Assembly (NCBI RefSeq): GCF_014066305.1
Contig: NW_023501086.1
Span: 124,001-188,000 of the forward strand
DNA: 64,000 nucleotides
Origin: Letharia columbiana
Lineage: Eukaryota; Ascomycota; Lecanoromycetes; Lecanorales; Parmeliaceae
Direction of reading: 5' to 3'
Positions 26,577-36,541 of the stretch are shown piece after piece. Under the pieces are notes generated by a model that was given only the letters and a program-made list of their open reading frames with translations, ran no database searches and was not told the DNA's origin. Both the position numbers and the translations under genes were made by a program. Positions within the stretch are counted from its first letter, which is position 1. Every line of letters begins with the position of its first letter.

Positions 26577-27333
26577 AGTCGAGTAAATTATCGAATTATA
26601 CCTCGAAAGTACGAATCCTTACCGAATCATACTTCTAATTACCGAATCATACCCCTATATCAAATCACACTCAAATATGAGATATGATTCGGTAATTTGC
26701 CATTGCTTGGGGTATGATTTGATAAGTTATTAAAGTGGCCTCAAAGTACGAAGGAGATAATCCGCGATCTGGCTTATTCGATCATAGAAATAAGGGAGTT
26801 TCTCCGACCGCATTTGATGAGAATTCCATCAGCCTAAAAACATCAGACGAAAGTCGAGTGAGCGAAATTTCGAGCCCGGGGGTGTCCGCATTTCACGCTG
26901 CAGACACCCCTATTCGGGTCCCGTAGGCTCCGTAGGGCCCCCGAAGGAATAATTCCTACTACGCTGCGCAACGGGGCGGGGTAAGCTTAGGGGTCAAACC
27001 CCGCCCCGAACCCCGCCCCGTTGCGCAGCGCAAACACCACCGTCATCAATAATCAAGTCGACGACTACTACCAGACGTTCAGTAAGCCTACCGCTACCAT
27101 TAACTTCATTAAACCCTCTTACCGTATATCAGAAAGCTATTATTCAAGATCCTCATCAAATCATACCCCAAGCAATGGCAAAGTATCAAATCATACCCCA
27201 AGCAATGGCAAATTATCAAATCATACCCCATATTTGGGTGAAATTTGATGTGGGGGTATGATTCAGTAATTAGGGGTATGATTCGATAAGGATTTATACT
27301 TTTAGGATATGAATTAGTAATTCGCCCGAAGAA
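26577..27333. mobile_element. MITE-like element with repeated subterminal motifs
   Basis: About 757 bp whose ends are imperfect inverted repeats of about 100 bp or more. The left end runs tcgagtaaattatcgaattat and on through taccgaatcatac; the right end is its complement. The motif atcaaatcatacccc, followed by aagcaatggcaaa, occurs twice directly at the right (27156-27212) and once inverted at the left (about 26697-26725). Further taccgaatcatac variants occur. No transposase gene is present, so the element would be non-autonomous. The ends are partly RIPed and the centre is not. Confidence 0.7.
26962..27030. other. Perfect 20-bp GC-rich inverted repeat (hairpin)
   Basis: cgctgcgcaacggggcgggg at 26962-26981 is the exact complement of 27011-27030. 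The 29-bp loop repeats part of the stem (gggtcaaaccccgcccc). It lies inside the MITE-like element. About 80 bp upstream (26878-26910) is a gggggtgtc...gacacccc hairpin resembling module X at 22.4 kb. Confidence 0.85.
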
Positions 27334-27339
27334 GTCTAT

Positions 27340-27689
27340 TTTTTTAAAAAAATTTACCTTTTAACTTTTAAAATTTTTTTTTAAATTAAAAAAAAAATTG
27401 GTTAAATTTAAAATAAATTTTTTAATAAAAAAAAAATTAATTTAATAAATATTAAAAAATTTTATTTATTATTTATTAAAAAAAAAAATTTAAAAAAAAA
27501 AAAAAAAAAAATAAAAAAAAATAAAAAAAATAAAAAAAAAAATAAAAAAAAAAATAAATAAAATAAAAAAAAAAATTTAAATTAAAAAATAAAAAAATTA
27601 AAATAATTAAATTATTTAAAAAAAAAAAAAAAAAATAATAAAATTAAATAAAATTATAAAAATATTATAAAAAATTATTTTAAAAAAAA

Positions 27690-27725
<36 letters not shown>

Positions 27726-28075
27726 AAAAAAAAAAAAAAAAAAAAAAAAATAAAAAAAAAAAAAAAAAATTTTGGGTTAGAAAGGGGGGGGGGAGGGGGG
27801 GGTTAAAAAAAAAAAAAAAAAAAAAAGGAAAAAAAAAGAGAAAGCAAAGGTTTTAAAAGAAGGTTTTTATTATAATAAAAATTTTTAAAGGGAGGGAAAA
27901 AAAAAAAGTGGGTTGTTGGGGTTTGGGTTGGTGGTTTGTTTTTTTAAAAGGTAGGGGTGGTTTTTTATGGGGGGGGGGGGGGGGGGGTGGGGGGGGGGGG
28001 AGGGAAAGAGGGGGGGGGGGGGGGGAGGGGAGGGGAGAAAAAAAAAAAAAAAAAAAGGGGGGGGGGGGGGGGGGG
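27340..28075. other. Low-complexity, nearly C-free block; probable consensus failure
   Basis: The plus strand from about 27362 to 28075 is A, T and G with hardly any C. It consists of poly-A runs interrupted by single T, then poly-G runs with A. Normal complexity returns abruptly at 28076. The block sits exactly where RIPed DNA meets the gene island, next to repeat W. A similar block at 59376-59647 can be shown to replace a known sequence, so I read this as failed consensus, not biology. Confidence 0.75.
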
Positions 28076-28152
28076 ATATATCCTGCTGCAGCCTTCCTGC
28101 TTCATAGATAATCAACACCTCCTACCCACCAGAACTCCTCTTCTTCAAATCT
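28076..28152. repeat. Repeat W, un-RIPed copy
   Basis: Gap-free partner of 26024-26100 with intact CA and TG. It is the first normal sequence after the low-complexity block. Confidence 0.85.
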
Positions 28153-28554
28153 GGAGCGGTAGGCAATGCTCATCAGAGCTCTGAGTTAGTGCTCTAGAAT
28201 ACAATCGTCGTACTGGAATCCTTACAGCGTCTCAAACAAACGGCAACCCATTGTCACTTCTATTGAGCTCCAATCTTGTGATCCGCTGCTTCTTTGATTT
28301 GTGCACTGGACGCCTCACTATCACTCTCACTAAGCCATCATCATCATCATCATCGGAGCAATGTCAATCTAGATTGACTCGGTGGGTACAACTCTGCGTT
28401 TTACTTTGGAATATGAGCCTACTTCTAATTTACTGCGCTATAGCCATTGTTTGTATTGCTCCGGTCCCACTCCTACTCAAAGGGCTAGTCCTTACGGAGA
28501 GCAGCCGGAGCAAGGTAGACCGAGGAAATTTGCTATCAGATATCCGTTGAAATA
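28153..28554. other. Intergenic, upstream of 2H phosphoesterase gene
   Basis: 402 bp of ordinary composition. It includes a short tcatcatcatcatcat microsatellite near 28338. An open frame across it has no family resemblance and I do not call it. Confidence 0.5.
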
Positions 28555-29620
28555 ATGTCTCGCATAGCCGATGGCAATGTCTTCGCAGACCTCTCCGGTA
28601 CCTCAAATTCCACGACTGGAAATCCATACGATGCATTGCTCGAAGCATGCAAACAAGAACCGGTACACCACGAAAACCAAGCGTATGTGTGACTGGAGAG
28701 CTGATTGTCCGAGAAACAAATTCAGCTTCGCTATCAGACGCACCGCGAGACTCGGAATGACCAACAAAAAAGCAAGTTGACCTCTCCAGATTTCTCAGGA
28801 TTCATCATAGACGAAGTGCTGCACAAGCTCGTCAACCCAGAGATAAATCCAGGATACGTCGATCCGAGAAATTGCCTGGTCTTTTGGGCAAGACCACCAA
28901 AACGTATCCGGCAGCTCGTGGAAACTTTACAGAAGCGGCTACTTGGATATGCACCTAGTCAGCAATTGAATGCTGCCTGTTTATTACATGCTCATTGCTG
29001 CAGGTCTCTGGCTCATGCCTGTCGGATGTCTTCACATGACCGTTCTCGAAATCACGCATTCCAAAACAGAGGCGGAGATCGAGCATCTCGTGAATACTAT
29101 GGAGAGCAAAGTGCCGGAGCTTACAGACTTTACATACGATCATCGAGCCCGACTCGTTAAGCCAATGCTAAGCTACGACGCTGCAGCCATTGCCTTGAGC
29201 TTTCTACCGGCCGCTGGGGAAGGTTTACCAGAAGAGAAAGCCGCCAACGCTGATGCTTACACCTATCACCATCTACGCAGAGACATGTACGGTCTTTGCA
29301 GATCTGCGGGCGTCGAAGTGGCTTCTCGTTACGTTGTCCCATCTTCTCATCTTACAATCGCACGCTTCGTCACTCAGAAGGATATCTCGAACAAAGACGG
29401 CAACGCCGTTGATCGTGGGAAGATCGAAGGGCTTGTGAGAACGCTGGAAGAGATCAATGGAGAGCTACGGGCTAAGTACTGGTCTGAAGACAGCTTGACC
29501 AGCGAAGGGAGCTGGACTGTGGGCGAAGAGAAAGGACTGGATTATCGGAAGGGGACTTTGTGGTATGGCGGTGGGCATAGTCATCATGAGGGCAAAGGTT
29601 TCAACTTTGACCAAGATTGA
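28555..29620 (+). CDS. 2H phosphoesterase / RNA ligase-cyclic phosphodiesterase-like protein
   Basis: Proposed exons are 28555-28662, 28726-28957 and 29004-29620, encoding about 318 residues. The second intron (28958-29003) is secure: it joins APS to LWLMP in frame and ends ttgctgcag. The first is less certain; donor gtacac at 28663 is the only one that keeps the frame with acceptor ttcag at 28725. The protein carries two H-x-T motifs, HMT (CLHMTVLE, residues about 130) and HLT (SSHLTIARF), the hallmark pair of the 2H superfamily. Those proteins open or hydrolyse 2',3'-cyclic phosphates or related bonds. Conserved neighbours of the fungal family are present (FIIDEVL, DPRNCLVFWARPP, YTYHHLRRD, RYVVPSSHLTI). 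Substrate is unknown; likely cytosolic, as no signal peptide is seen. Confidence 0.88.
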
Positions 29621-29982
29621 GGTCTTGGGCATTGTACTCCTTTGGATTTCCTTTACGCAATGTATCAGGCAATTACCGCACTCTAAACCCGACGTGGAAG
29701 CACACTGTAGAAAGACTTGGACCAAGATCTCAGAACTTCTTCTCCGTATCAGGTCGACCAGATCATTATGATCCCAGTCTCTCGTCCTGAAGCAAGCTGT
29801 TCTGCTGGCTGAGTCTGAGCCTGGAGGATCGGAGATATTTGCCACCGAAAACTAGTGCCTTGGCACACATTTCCAAGCGAGCCGCACCCCAGAAGTTGAA
29901 ATCCGAACCTCATCGGCGTCCGCGACCACACCAACATTGACCGCTCTATCGTACGAAACCAAACCACCTGAATACAGTCAAG
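29621..29982. other. Intergenic, 2H phosphoesterase to eL42
   Basis: 362 bp holding the 3' untranslated region of one gene and the promoter and 5' leader of the ribosomal protein gene. I see no clear TATA box or other site worth naming. Confidence 0.5.
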
Positions 29983-30932
29983 ATGGTAAGCTCTCCACTC
30001 TCTCTACATTCCCGCCAGTTGCTTCGGGAGAAGAGCCTGCTGGCTCTGCGGGAAATGGGAACAGGTGGAATGCGAGCTTGAAGGGCGAGGGGCGGTAGGA
30101 GAGGAGGCTACATTGGAATCGAGCTGGAGGAGGGATGGCTTCAAGAGCAAGACCCGAAGAAAGACAAAAAATGCCAAAAGGCAAGAACAGGAGCTCCGTG
30201 GGGTTCGATATCCTCCGCCAAAGCAGCTTTGAAGAGGAGGAACATCAGCACCAAGGCACCCTCTCCACCTGCACTGTGGACCGGGAGCCAATTTTTTTTT
30301 TTTGCAGCCGTACCATTGCTAACGTATCTACCCCTTTAGGTCAACGTACGTATCTTCGGAACCCATACCCCCTCTTTTCCGCCCTATCGTCAGCGTTGAG
30401 AGTTGTTCTCGCCCTCGAATCATCCTTCAAGCCCTCTGGCTACAGTCCCCCCTCAAACGGGCAATACTGACGCCGAAACTTTCGCACCCCAGGTTCCCAA
30501 AACCCGCCGCACCTACTGCAAGGGCAAAGAGTGTCGAAAGCACACCCAGCACAAAGTCACCCAATACAAAGCCGGAAAGGTACGTCACACCCCCCCCCCC
30601 CCCTCTTCCACCACCACCCCCCCCACTCCCCCAGACCCCCATCTCCGCCGTACCGTACCGTCCGGTACACCCCGCCCGACTGACGCCCCCCCGTGCGTTC
30701 CGTGCAGGCATCCTCGGTCGCCCAGGGCAAGCGCCGCTACGACCGCAAGCAGTCCGGCTACGGGGGCCAGACGAAGCCCGTGTTCCACAAGAAGGCGAAG
30801 ACGACGAAGAAGGTCGTGCTGAGGCTCGAGTGCACGAACTGTAAGACCAAGGCGCAGTTGTCGTTGAAGCGGTGCAAGCACTTTGAGCTGGGGGGGGACA
30901 AGAAGACGAAGGGGGCCGCGCTGGTGTTTTAG
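29983..30932 (+). CDS. RPL42: 60S ribosomal protein eL42 (L36a/L44 family)
   Basis: Exons are 29983-29985, 30340-30345, 30493-30579 and 30708-30932, giving 106 residues, the usual eL42 length. Exon 1 is only the ATG, followed by gtaagc. Exon 2 is a six-base microexon coding Val-Asn. Exon 3 starts [17 protein letters not shown]. Family marks are present: the first zinc-ribbon half CKGKEC, then [33 protein letters not shown], and the second cysteine pair CTNCK. eL42 sits at the E site of the large subunit. The long first intron (354 bp) with its own branch-like gctaac 20 bp before the acceptor is typical of fungal ribosomal protein genes. Residue 56 in most L42 alignments, the cycloheximide-linked Pro/Gln position, reads Pro here (TKPVF). 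Confidence 0.97.
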
Positions 30933-31203
30933 ATGTGTGCTGGGAGGGGGGAGGTGGCGGGGGAGGGGGGGGGAATGTGCTGCTGGTTGTGATTACTTGG
31001 CTATGGCTCGATGTGAAATAGTTACACACTGGAAGCTGAAGCATTGAACTACTCGAAGCATCAAGAGTAGATCTGTGGCTTCTTCTCGGGTACTGTGACT
31101 ATACAACTCCGATTGACCCTCCTGAGACCTCTTCTACCCTCGTACGCGCGCCGAATCAACGCCCCTTTGCCCCCTCGGCAGTATCCTATACGTTCGACTC
31201 CAT

Positions 31204-32402
31204 TCATAGCTCTGTGGATGACGACGTGCCCTTCCCTTTCGCCTTCTTCTTCTTGCCGAACTTCCACCAGTGGCTCTTTGCACTTTCGTCAACAGCACTA
31301 TCCCCATCCGCCACATCCATCCTGAACCGCCTCACCGTCCCCGCATCGCTACCTTTGCCATCATCATGAAAGCCGACTCGACCAGTCTTCCGCCGCAAGA
31401 TACGCGGGGTGACGCGTCGTATGAAGCCGCGCAAGCCGCTGCGTGCTTGGTCGATCTTCTCGTACTCGCGGCGGCGGGTGGATGCCGAAGTCCAGTCGAT
31501 GTTGGCGGCTGGGACGTGATTTGAGTATTCGTGACGGTCCTGCGAGCTTCCCGTGCCCACATCATTTGCTGTCGAGACCGATGAGGGCGGCCGTTGTGTC
31601 TGCTGTTGTGGGACGCGGAAGGGTAGGTAGGCTGCTTGATTTCAGACGCTCTTCGGCTTGCATGGCAGAGTAAACGTCATCGCGGAGGTCTGAGAATGCT
31701 CGGAGAGACTGGAGAGCCTGTTTCCCGTCACGAAGGACTGTAGGAGGAGGCCAAGTAGTGTTGTTCCTTCGGTTAAGTCGAGCAGGTCGACTAGTCTGAG
31801 TGCTAGCTGGCTGATTGACCCTGAACGAAGAGCGCCTGGAAGAAGAGGCCGACGGACGAGTCGTTGTCGGCGCTCGACCTTCGCGTCTGGAGGAAGAGGC
31901 TGAAGGGACCTGCGAAGTCGGCGCTGTGGAATTGCGTCTGGTGGATGGTCTGGTAGAGGCTCGATGCGATGTTGTAGGGCGGGAAGACGTTTGTGTGTTG
32001 GTGTAACTCTGACGTCTACTGCTCCGAGGTGGAAACGAGACTGGATTTGGCCTCTTCGGCGAGTCTTGTTCCTTACGCTTTCCCAGAGCATTTTGGGAGA
32101 GTGGTGTGGGTGACGTCTGCTCTTCTGCGGTTCTGAAGCTGGCATTGGATGACCTTTGAAGGAGAAATGTCGGCGGTCAGGGCAGCTAGCCTTTGCTCCA
32201 GCTCATCTATTTTGTTGTTAAGGGCATCTCGAGGCGTTTGCTGCACACCACGAGCTTTGTTCTGGTCTGCACTGGATGATATATTTGAGCTCATCCTGTT
32301 GAGGTGTATGACTTCCAGATCTCTAGCTCGATTGTCGTCCGCATTGGGTAATATGTCTAAGCTCATCTCCATCGCATGTGTGGCTTTTTCCATCTGCAGC
32401 AA
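31204..32402 (-). pseudogene. Frame-broken hypothetical gene
   Basis: A minus-strand coding signal runs from an ATG at 32402 to the stop at 31204, but it jumps frame repeatedly. The N-terminal stretch, with a coiled coil (KIDELEQRLAALTADISPSK), is good to about 32150. A Ser/Pro-rich stretch (QTSPTPLSQNALGKRKEQDS) follows in another frame to about 31990. An aromatic stretch with LFFQALFVQG reads to about 31820, a leucine-rich stretch (LTEGTTLLGLLLQSF) to about 31725, and LRAFSDLRDDVYSAMQ to about 31570. The last frame (NHVPAANIDWTSASTRRREY...) ends in a Lys-rich tail. Some junctions could be small introns, but most are too tight for GT-AG introns. It is either a decayed gene or consensus indels. 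Function unknown. Confidence 0.55.
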
Positions 32403-33496
32403 GACAAGGACTGATCATCATAAGTCGGGAATGTTTCTGATAGTTGAAAGTGTGTAGGATCGAAGTGTGCAGCGCCGAACAATGACCATGCAGTGCCGAG
32501 CAATGACCGTACTGTCAGCTCCAGCACGGGTCCAATCCGCCTAAATATTTATGTCTTCACTGTGAAATTTCCTAGCAAGTATGGGTTACTGCATGAATAA
32601 GACATCCATTACAGGATCGTATCAGAAGCCTTTCCTAGGACCTACAAGCCAACCAGTAAGTCGGAAGACAGAAATCCATTAACAATATAGGGAACTCGTG
32701 CTTGATCAAACAATGGCAGTATGCATGGCAAAACGCACAGAGACAGACTGGAAAACATAACTTCACGACTTTCAAAGAATCTAGCAAAGTTGGAAGAGCC
32801 CAGCGAAGAAGCTTGGAAAGGTGGTTGTTTTAGTGGCAGGAATGGGATATGGAGTGTGAGGCATGCTCCGTGAGTACTTCAAACACATGGGGCATTTCAG
32901 GCCTCTCAAAACCATTGGAGTAGTATTGGTAAAGGTTATTCAATCAATACTTTATACTGCATTCGGTACCGCACATTGAGACGCTATTGGAGGCTCTAAC
33001 GTTAGCAGGTGATCTGGGACTGTCACACCGCTCAATAAATCCCTTTCTCTCCGCCTTGGTGGGGCACACTCTCACAAGACATTGGAATAGAAGGTATCAA
33101 ATGAGATCTTTAAATACTATATGTGAAAACAAGACAAGTGGCAGTCCTTACAATCAAAGGAAAGGATGCTTTTACTGGGAACAAGGAAGGAGTGGAAAGG
33201 GAAGGAGTGCGAGAAGAGGCGGGAAGGATCTGCCGCATCAAGCGGCCAGGTCTTCTTTATTCGGCGTGGGCCTATCGAGTTGGGTAGGACTTAGGGTATT
33301 ATGCCCCAAGAAATTTGGACTATCACATTGATGTCGTGGAGATGCTAAAGTTTATAGGGTATTCAAGCCTCCTCGTGAGATCGTTGTGGAGTATCGGATG
33401 ACAGTCACCCTTAAATTGTATCTACATACTTTATGGTCTTTTCTATCTACATCGCGCTGTAACCCAGCTGGCCTATATCCAAAAGAAATCTGGATT
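32403..33496. other. Intergenic, no gene seen
   Basis: 1.1 kb of normal composition. A 20-bp direct repeat (gccgaacaatgaccatgcag and gccgagcaatgaccgtac) lies near 32473-32510. Open frames are short and unrelated to anything I know. Confidence 0.5.
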
Positions 33497-34892
33497 TCAG
33501 CTTTCGTGGAGATGTTTGGGAATCCGTGGCAGCAACAGCCAGATACCCAACAGTACAGCCAGTAATGCCAGAATAATAGGCTGTAGAGTCTGCACGCCTC
33601 TGGCATTTGCTATTGCTCCAACAGCAAAGGGGAGGACAGCGGCCCCTCCTCCGCCTACAGCAGCAGCAAACCCTATAGCAGCCACGTGAAGTTCTTGTGG
33701 CAGGAGCTTCGTCGCCATGATGACAGCAGATGGGAATAAAGGACCTATGAAAAAGCCCACGAGAGAAATGGCAACGGCAGAGACAATGAATTGAGGCACG
33801 AGCCAAAACAGTAGCTCAAGCCCAAGAGAGCAAATAATGTAGAGGGCAACAGCAAGTCTTTCGCCAATCTTGGGAGTGATGAACCCGAGAGTCACTCGTC
33901 CAATGGTGATACCGAGCCAGAAGCCCGTGGCTGTCATACCAGAAGCGAAGGGTTGACCGTGGCGGACACGTATCATGAAGGTGACGATCCATCCACCTAA
34001 AGAAACCTCCGTCCCCGCATACGCAAGCAAGAATACCGCACAAATCCAAGTGACCTTCTGTTTCAAGGCCAGACTTGTCTTGCCCTTTTCATCGCTGTCG
34101 GCGCTACTGTTGTCATCACGGTATTTCGCACCCGTCTCTTTCCAGAATGCCCAAGTGCCTCCACATATCTCCAGGGTCACAACACCAATCATAATGTACT
34201 CGAATGTCCACCAGCCTAGGTGCCCCTTCGTGACCATAGTGGTAGCTATCAAGGGACTGATCGTCGCTCCAAGCCCATAGCAGCCATGCAACAATCCCAG
34301 AAGCTGGTTCGTATGGTCCAATGTGCCAATCCAAGCATTCCATGCTGCGTCGAGAAGTCCGTTGCCGACCCCCGCAAGAGCAAGGATAGTCACCACGGCA
34401 GGATATGGAGGGTGCGTAGCAATGACGATGTAAGCGATGACTTTGCATGAAGGCGCGAGAACTGTAATCCCACGCCGGCCACCGAGGCGATGCAGACGAT
34501 CGCTGAAGAGGGCAGCGAAGGTGTAGCCGGCAAAGGGAGAGAGGAAGACGAGGGAGGTGACAGTGTAGGATAGGCCGTAGTCTGCTTCGATCTTGAAGAA
34601 TCAGTATTCAGCATTTCCTGTAAGACTCGCTGCTTATGTGATTGCCTACATATGGTACCAATGCACCGTACGAGCCATCATTCATTCCAAAATTGAGGAA
34701 TGCGAAAAAGATGGCAGCCAGACGGTATGTATTGATCCGTGGGCTGTTCCATCTCTGCTTAGTCTCCACGACATGGCTAGCAATGGGCCCAGGGAGTTCC
34801 GAATTTCCCCACATTGGCGTTTGCAAGGGAATTGGTTGGTCTTTGGAAGAGGGTAGAGTTGCCATTTCCATCACGGTGGTACTGGTGGCCAT
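33497..34892 (-). CDS. MFS transporter, fucose-permease/Bsc6-like
   Basis: Two exons, 34892-34650 and 34591-33497, split by a 58-bp intron (34592-34649), give about 445 residues. The splice joins GALVPY to IEADYGLSYTVTSL in frame. After a polar N-terminus of about 55 residues there are about 12 hydrophobic segments. Motifs include NFGMNDGSYGALVPY in TM1, FSDRLHRLGGRRG (the MFS loop 2-3 signature), GNGLLDAAWNAW, LLGLLHGCYGLGATISPLI, and FIGPLFPSAVIMA in the second half. These blocks match fungal sugar-permease-like MFS proteins of the FHS/Bsc6 group. It is a plasma or organelle membrane carrier; substrate cannot be read. Its promoter side abuts the MITE at 35087. Confidence 0.92.
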
Positions 34893-35086
34893 GTCGACGT
34901 TGAGCAGGGACGCTGCCGTCCACCTTGAAGCTCGAACCCGTGTCTGGATCCTCCGTAGGATTGAATGGGCTCAGCACTCAAGAGACTTTTGCACTCCATT
35001 GTGGGAAGGCAACGAGAACTCAGCGCGGAAAGGAGATTTTATGTGGCAGCTTCAATGTCCTGATTCTTGAGTGGAGAATTGGGAGA

Positions 35087-35640
35087 AGCGGGACGGGTTT
35101 TGCTAATCGTTATGACTAGACCAACGTAACTTGTACTAGTTGTAGGCTTGAAAGCGTACGACCGCTTTCCCATACATTGAAAAAATAAGAAACACCGCAT
35201 TACCATTGTACCAGCGCCAATAGGAATCGAACTTGTTACGAATTAAATACCTCTGACCTCTTCGGGGAGATGTGAGTATACCAAATTGACGGTCGTGTCC
35301 GTAGTAAGTAGTAAGCTGGGTGCCCGTTAATCCAGCATTTGTTGTCAGACTCGGAAGCTGACTTCTTTTGGGATTACCGTCCCACTTCTGGCGAACGGTG
35401 CGATTGCGCGCTTGTGGCTTTGGTAGAAGGTAGAGATTGCGCCGTTCTTTTAGGTGTATCAGTCTCCACTCTTGTCCGCGGGGGCGCGGCGTCTTCTTTT
35501 CCTGGGGCAGTAGATGTGTAGGAAAGCGGTCATACGCTTTCAAGCCTACAACTAGTATTAAGTTACTGTTTAGTGACGGCTACTACTTTAGTGATCACCT
35601 TTTGGTCTAGTCGTAACGATTAGCAAAAACCCGTCCCGCT
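35087..35640. mobile_element. MITE with long terminal inverted repeats
   Basis: The left arm 35087-35170 (84 bp, starting agcgggacgggttttgctaa) and the right arm 35521-35640 (120 bp) are inverted copies. The right arm has about 36 bp extra in the middle. The arms read through gctaatcgtta(t/c)gactagacca and ctagttgtaggcttgaaagcg almost without mismatch. The 350-bp core has no transposase. Target duplication is not obvious. It is un-RIPed and sits in the shared promoter space between the divergent MFS and SDR genes, ending 47 bp before the SDR start. Confidence 0.88.
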
Positions 35641-35686
35641 ATTACTACCTGTCTTAAGAAGTGCCCGGAAAACGTATACCTTGACA

Positions 35687-36541
35687 ATGGAGGGAAGAAA
35701 GACAGTATTGATCACGGGCTGCAGCCCAGGTGGTATAGGTTACGCCTTGGCTACGCAATTCCAGTCCAAAGGCCTCCATGTCTTTGCTACAGCTCGCAAC
35801 GAAAAAGCAGTTACAGACCTCAAGGCTTTAGGCGTCGAAGCCTTGCAGTTAGAAGTCACTTCTCCCGAAAGCGTTGCAGAAGTCAAGCGGCATATCTCCG
35901 AACGGACCAATGGTTCCTTGGACTATCTGGTCAATAATGCTGGACGCAATTATACTATTCCAGCTCTGGACGTCGATCTCTCTGAGGTCCAAGCCACGTT
36001 CGAGACCAATGTTTTCTCCGTGATGCGGATGTGCCAGGCTTTCGCTCCTCTCCTCATCCAAGCAAAGGGCACCATAGTCCAGATTGGTAGCGTCGCCGCA
36101 GTAATTCCCTACGTCTTCGGCTCTGCATACAACGCATCCAAAGCAGCTCTTCACGCCTACAGCGACACTCTCCGCGTTGAGCTCGCGCCTTTCGATGTCA
36201 ATGTGATGGTGGTGGTGACGGGTGGTGTCAAAAGCAACATTGCCAGCATTCGTCGAGAGCTGCCAGAAGGTTCCCTATACCACCCGCTCAAGATTGAATA
36301 TGAGAGAAGACAAAAACATTCGCAGGAGGGGGCTACTGAAAGTACAGTATATGCGGAGGGTGTGGTGAGGGCAGCGCTGGGCTCCAAGCCTGCACGATCA
36401 CTGTGGAGAGGACACCAGGCATGGAGCGTCTGGCTGCTCCTCACGTTGATGCCGAGAATGTTCTGGGACTACTATTTTACTAGAGTGTTTAATTTGACCA
36501 AGCTTGGCTACTTTGTCAAAGCACAGAGAAAGAAATTGTGA
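35687..36541 (+). CDS. Short-chain dehydrogenase, Ayr1-like (1-acyl-DHAP reductase family)
   Basis: Intronless, 284 residues from ATG 35687. The classical SDR marks are in order: nucleotide-binding TGCSPGGIG (residues about 11-19), NNAG (about 85), catalytic Ser in IGSVAAV (about 131) and Y-x-x-x-K in SAYNASKAALHAY (about 143-155). The C-terminal about 40 residues are hydrophobic and aromatic (WSVWLLLTLMPRMFWDYYF), as in Ayr1-type enzymes bound to the ER or lipid droplets. Ayr1 reduces acyl-dihydroxyacetone phosphate with NADPH; the exact substrate here is inferred. The start lies 47 bp from the MITE, so the element may supply or interrupt the promoter. Confidence 0.92.
   Translation: MEGRKTVLITGCSPGGIGYALATQFQSKGLHVFATARNEKAVTDLKALGVEALQLEVTSPESVAEVKRHISERTNGSLDYLVNNAGRNYTIPALDVDLSEVQATFETNVFSVMRMCQAFAPLLIQAKGTIVQIGSVAAVIPYVFGSAYNASKAALHAYSDTLRVELAPFDVNVMVVVTGGVKSNIASIRRELPEGSLYHPLKIEYERRQKHSQEGATESTVYAEGVVRAALGSKPARSLWRGHQAWSVWLLLTLMPRMFWDYYFTRVFNLTKLGYFVKAQRKKL

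Noticed and set aside
27021..27248. Frame with a threefold SNHTPSNGK repeat
   Set aside because: It is the translation of the iterated subterminal motif of the MITE-like element, not a gene.
27885..28184. Poly-Gly, poly-Pro and Lys-rich frames
   Set aside because: They arise from the homopolymer block that I judge to be a consensus artefact.
35195..35245. Possible tRNA or SINE promoter boxes on the minus strand (tggtacaatgg and agttcgattcc)
   Set aside because: The B-box-like sequence lies upstream of the A-box-like one in that orientation, and no cloverleaf stems form, so it is neither a tRNA gene nor a tRNA-derived SINE head.
35136..35543. 135-codon minus frame across the MITE
   Set aside because: It starts and ends inside the inverted repeats and has no domain features; it is a chance frame of the element.
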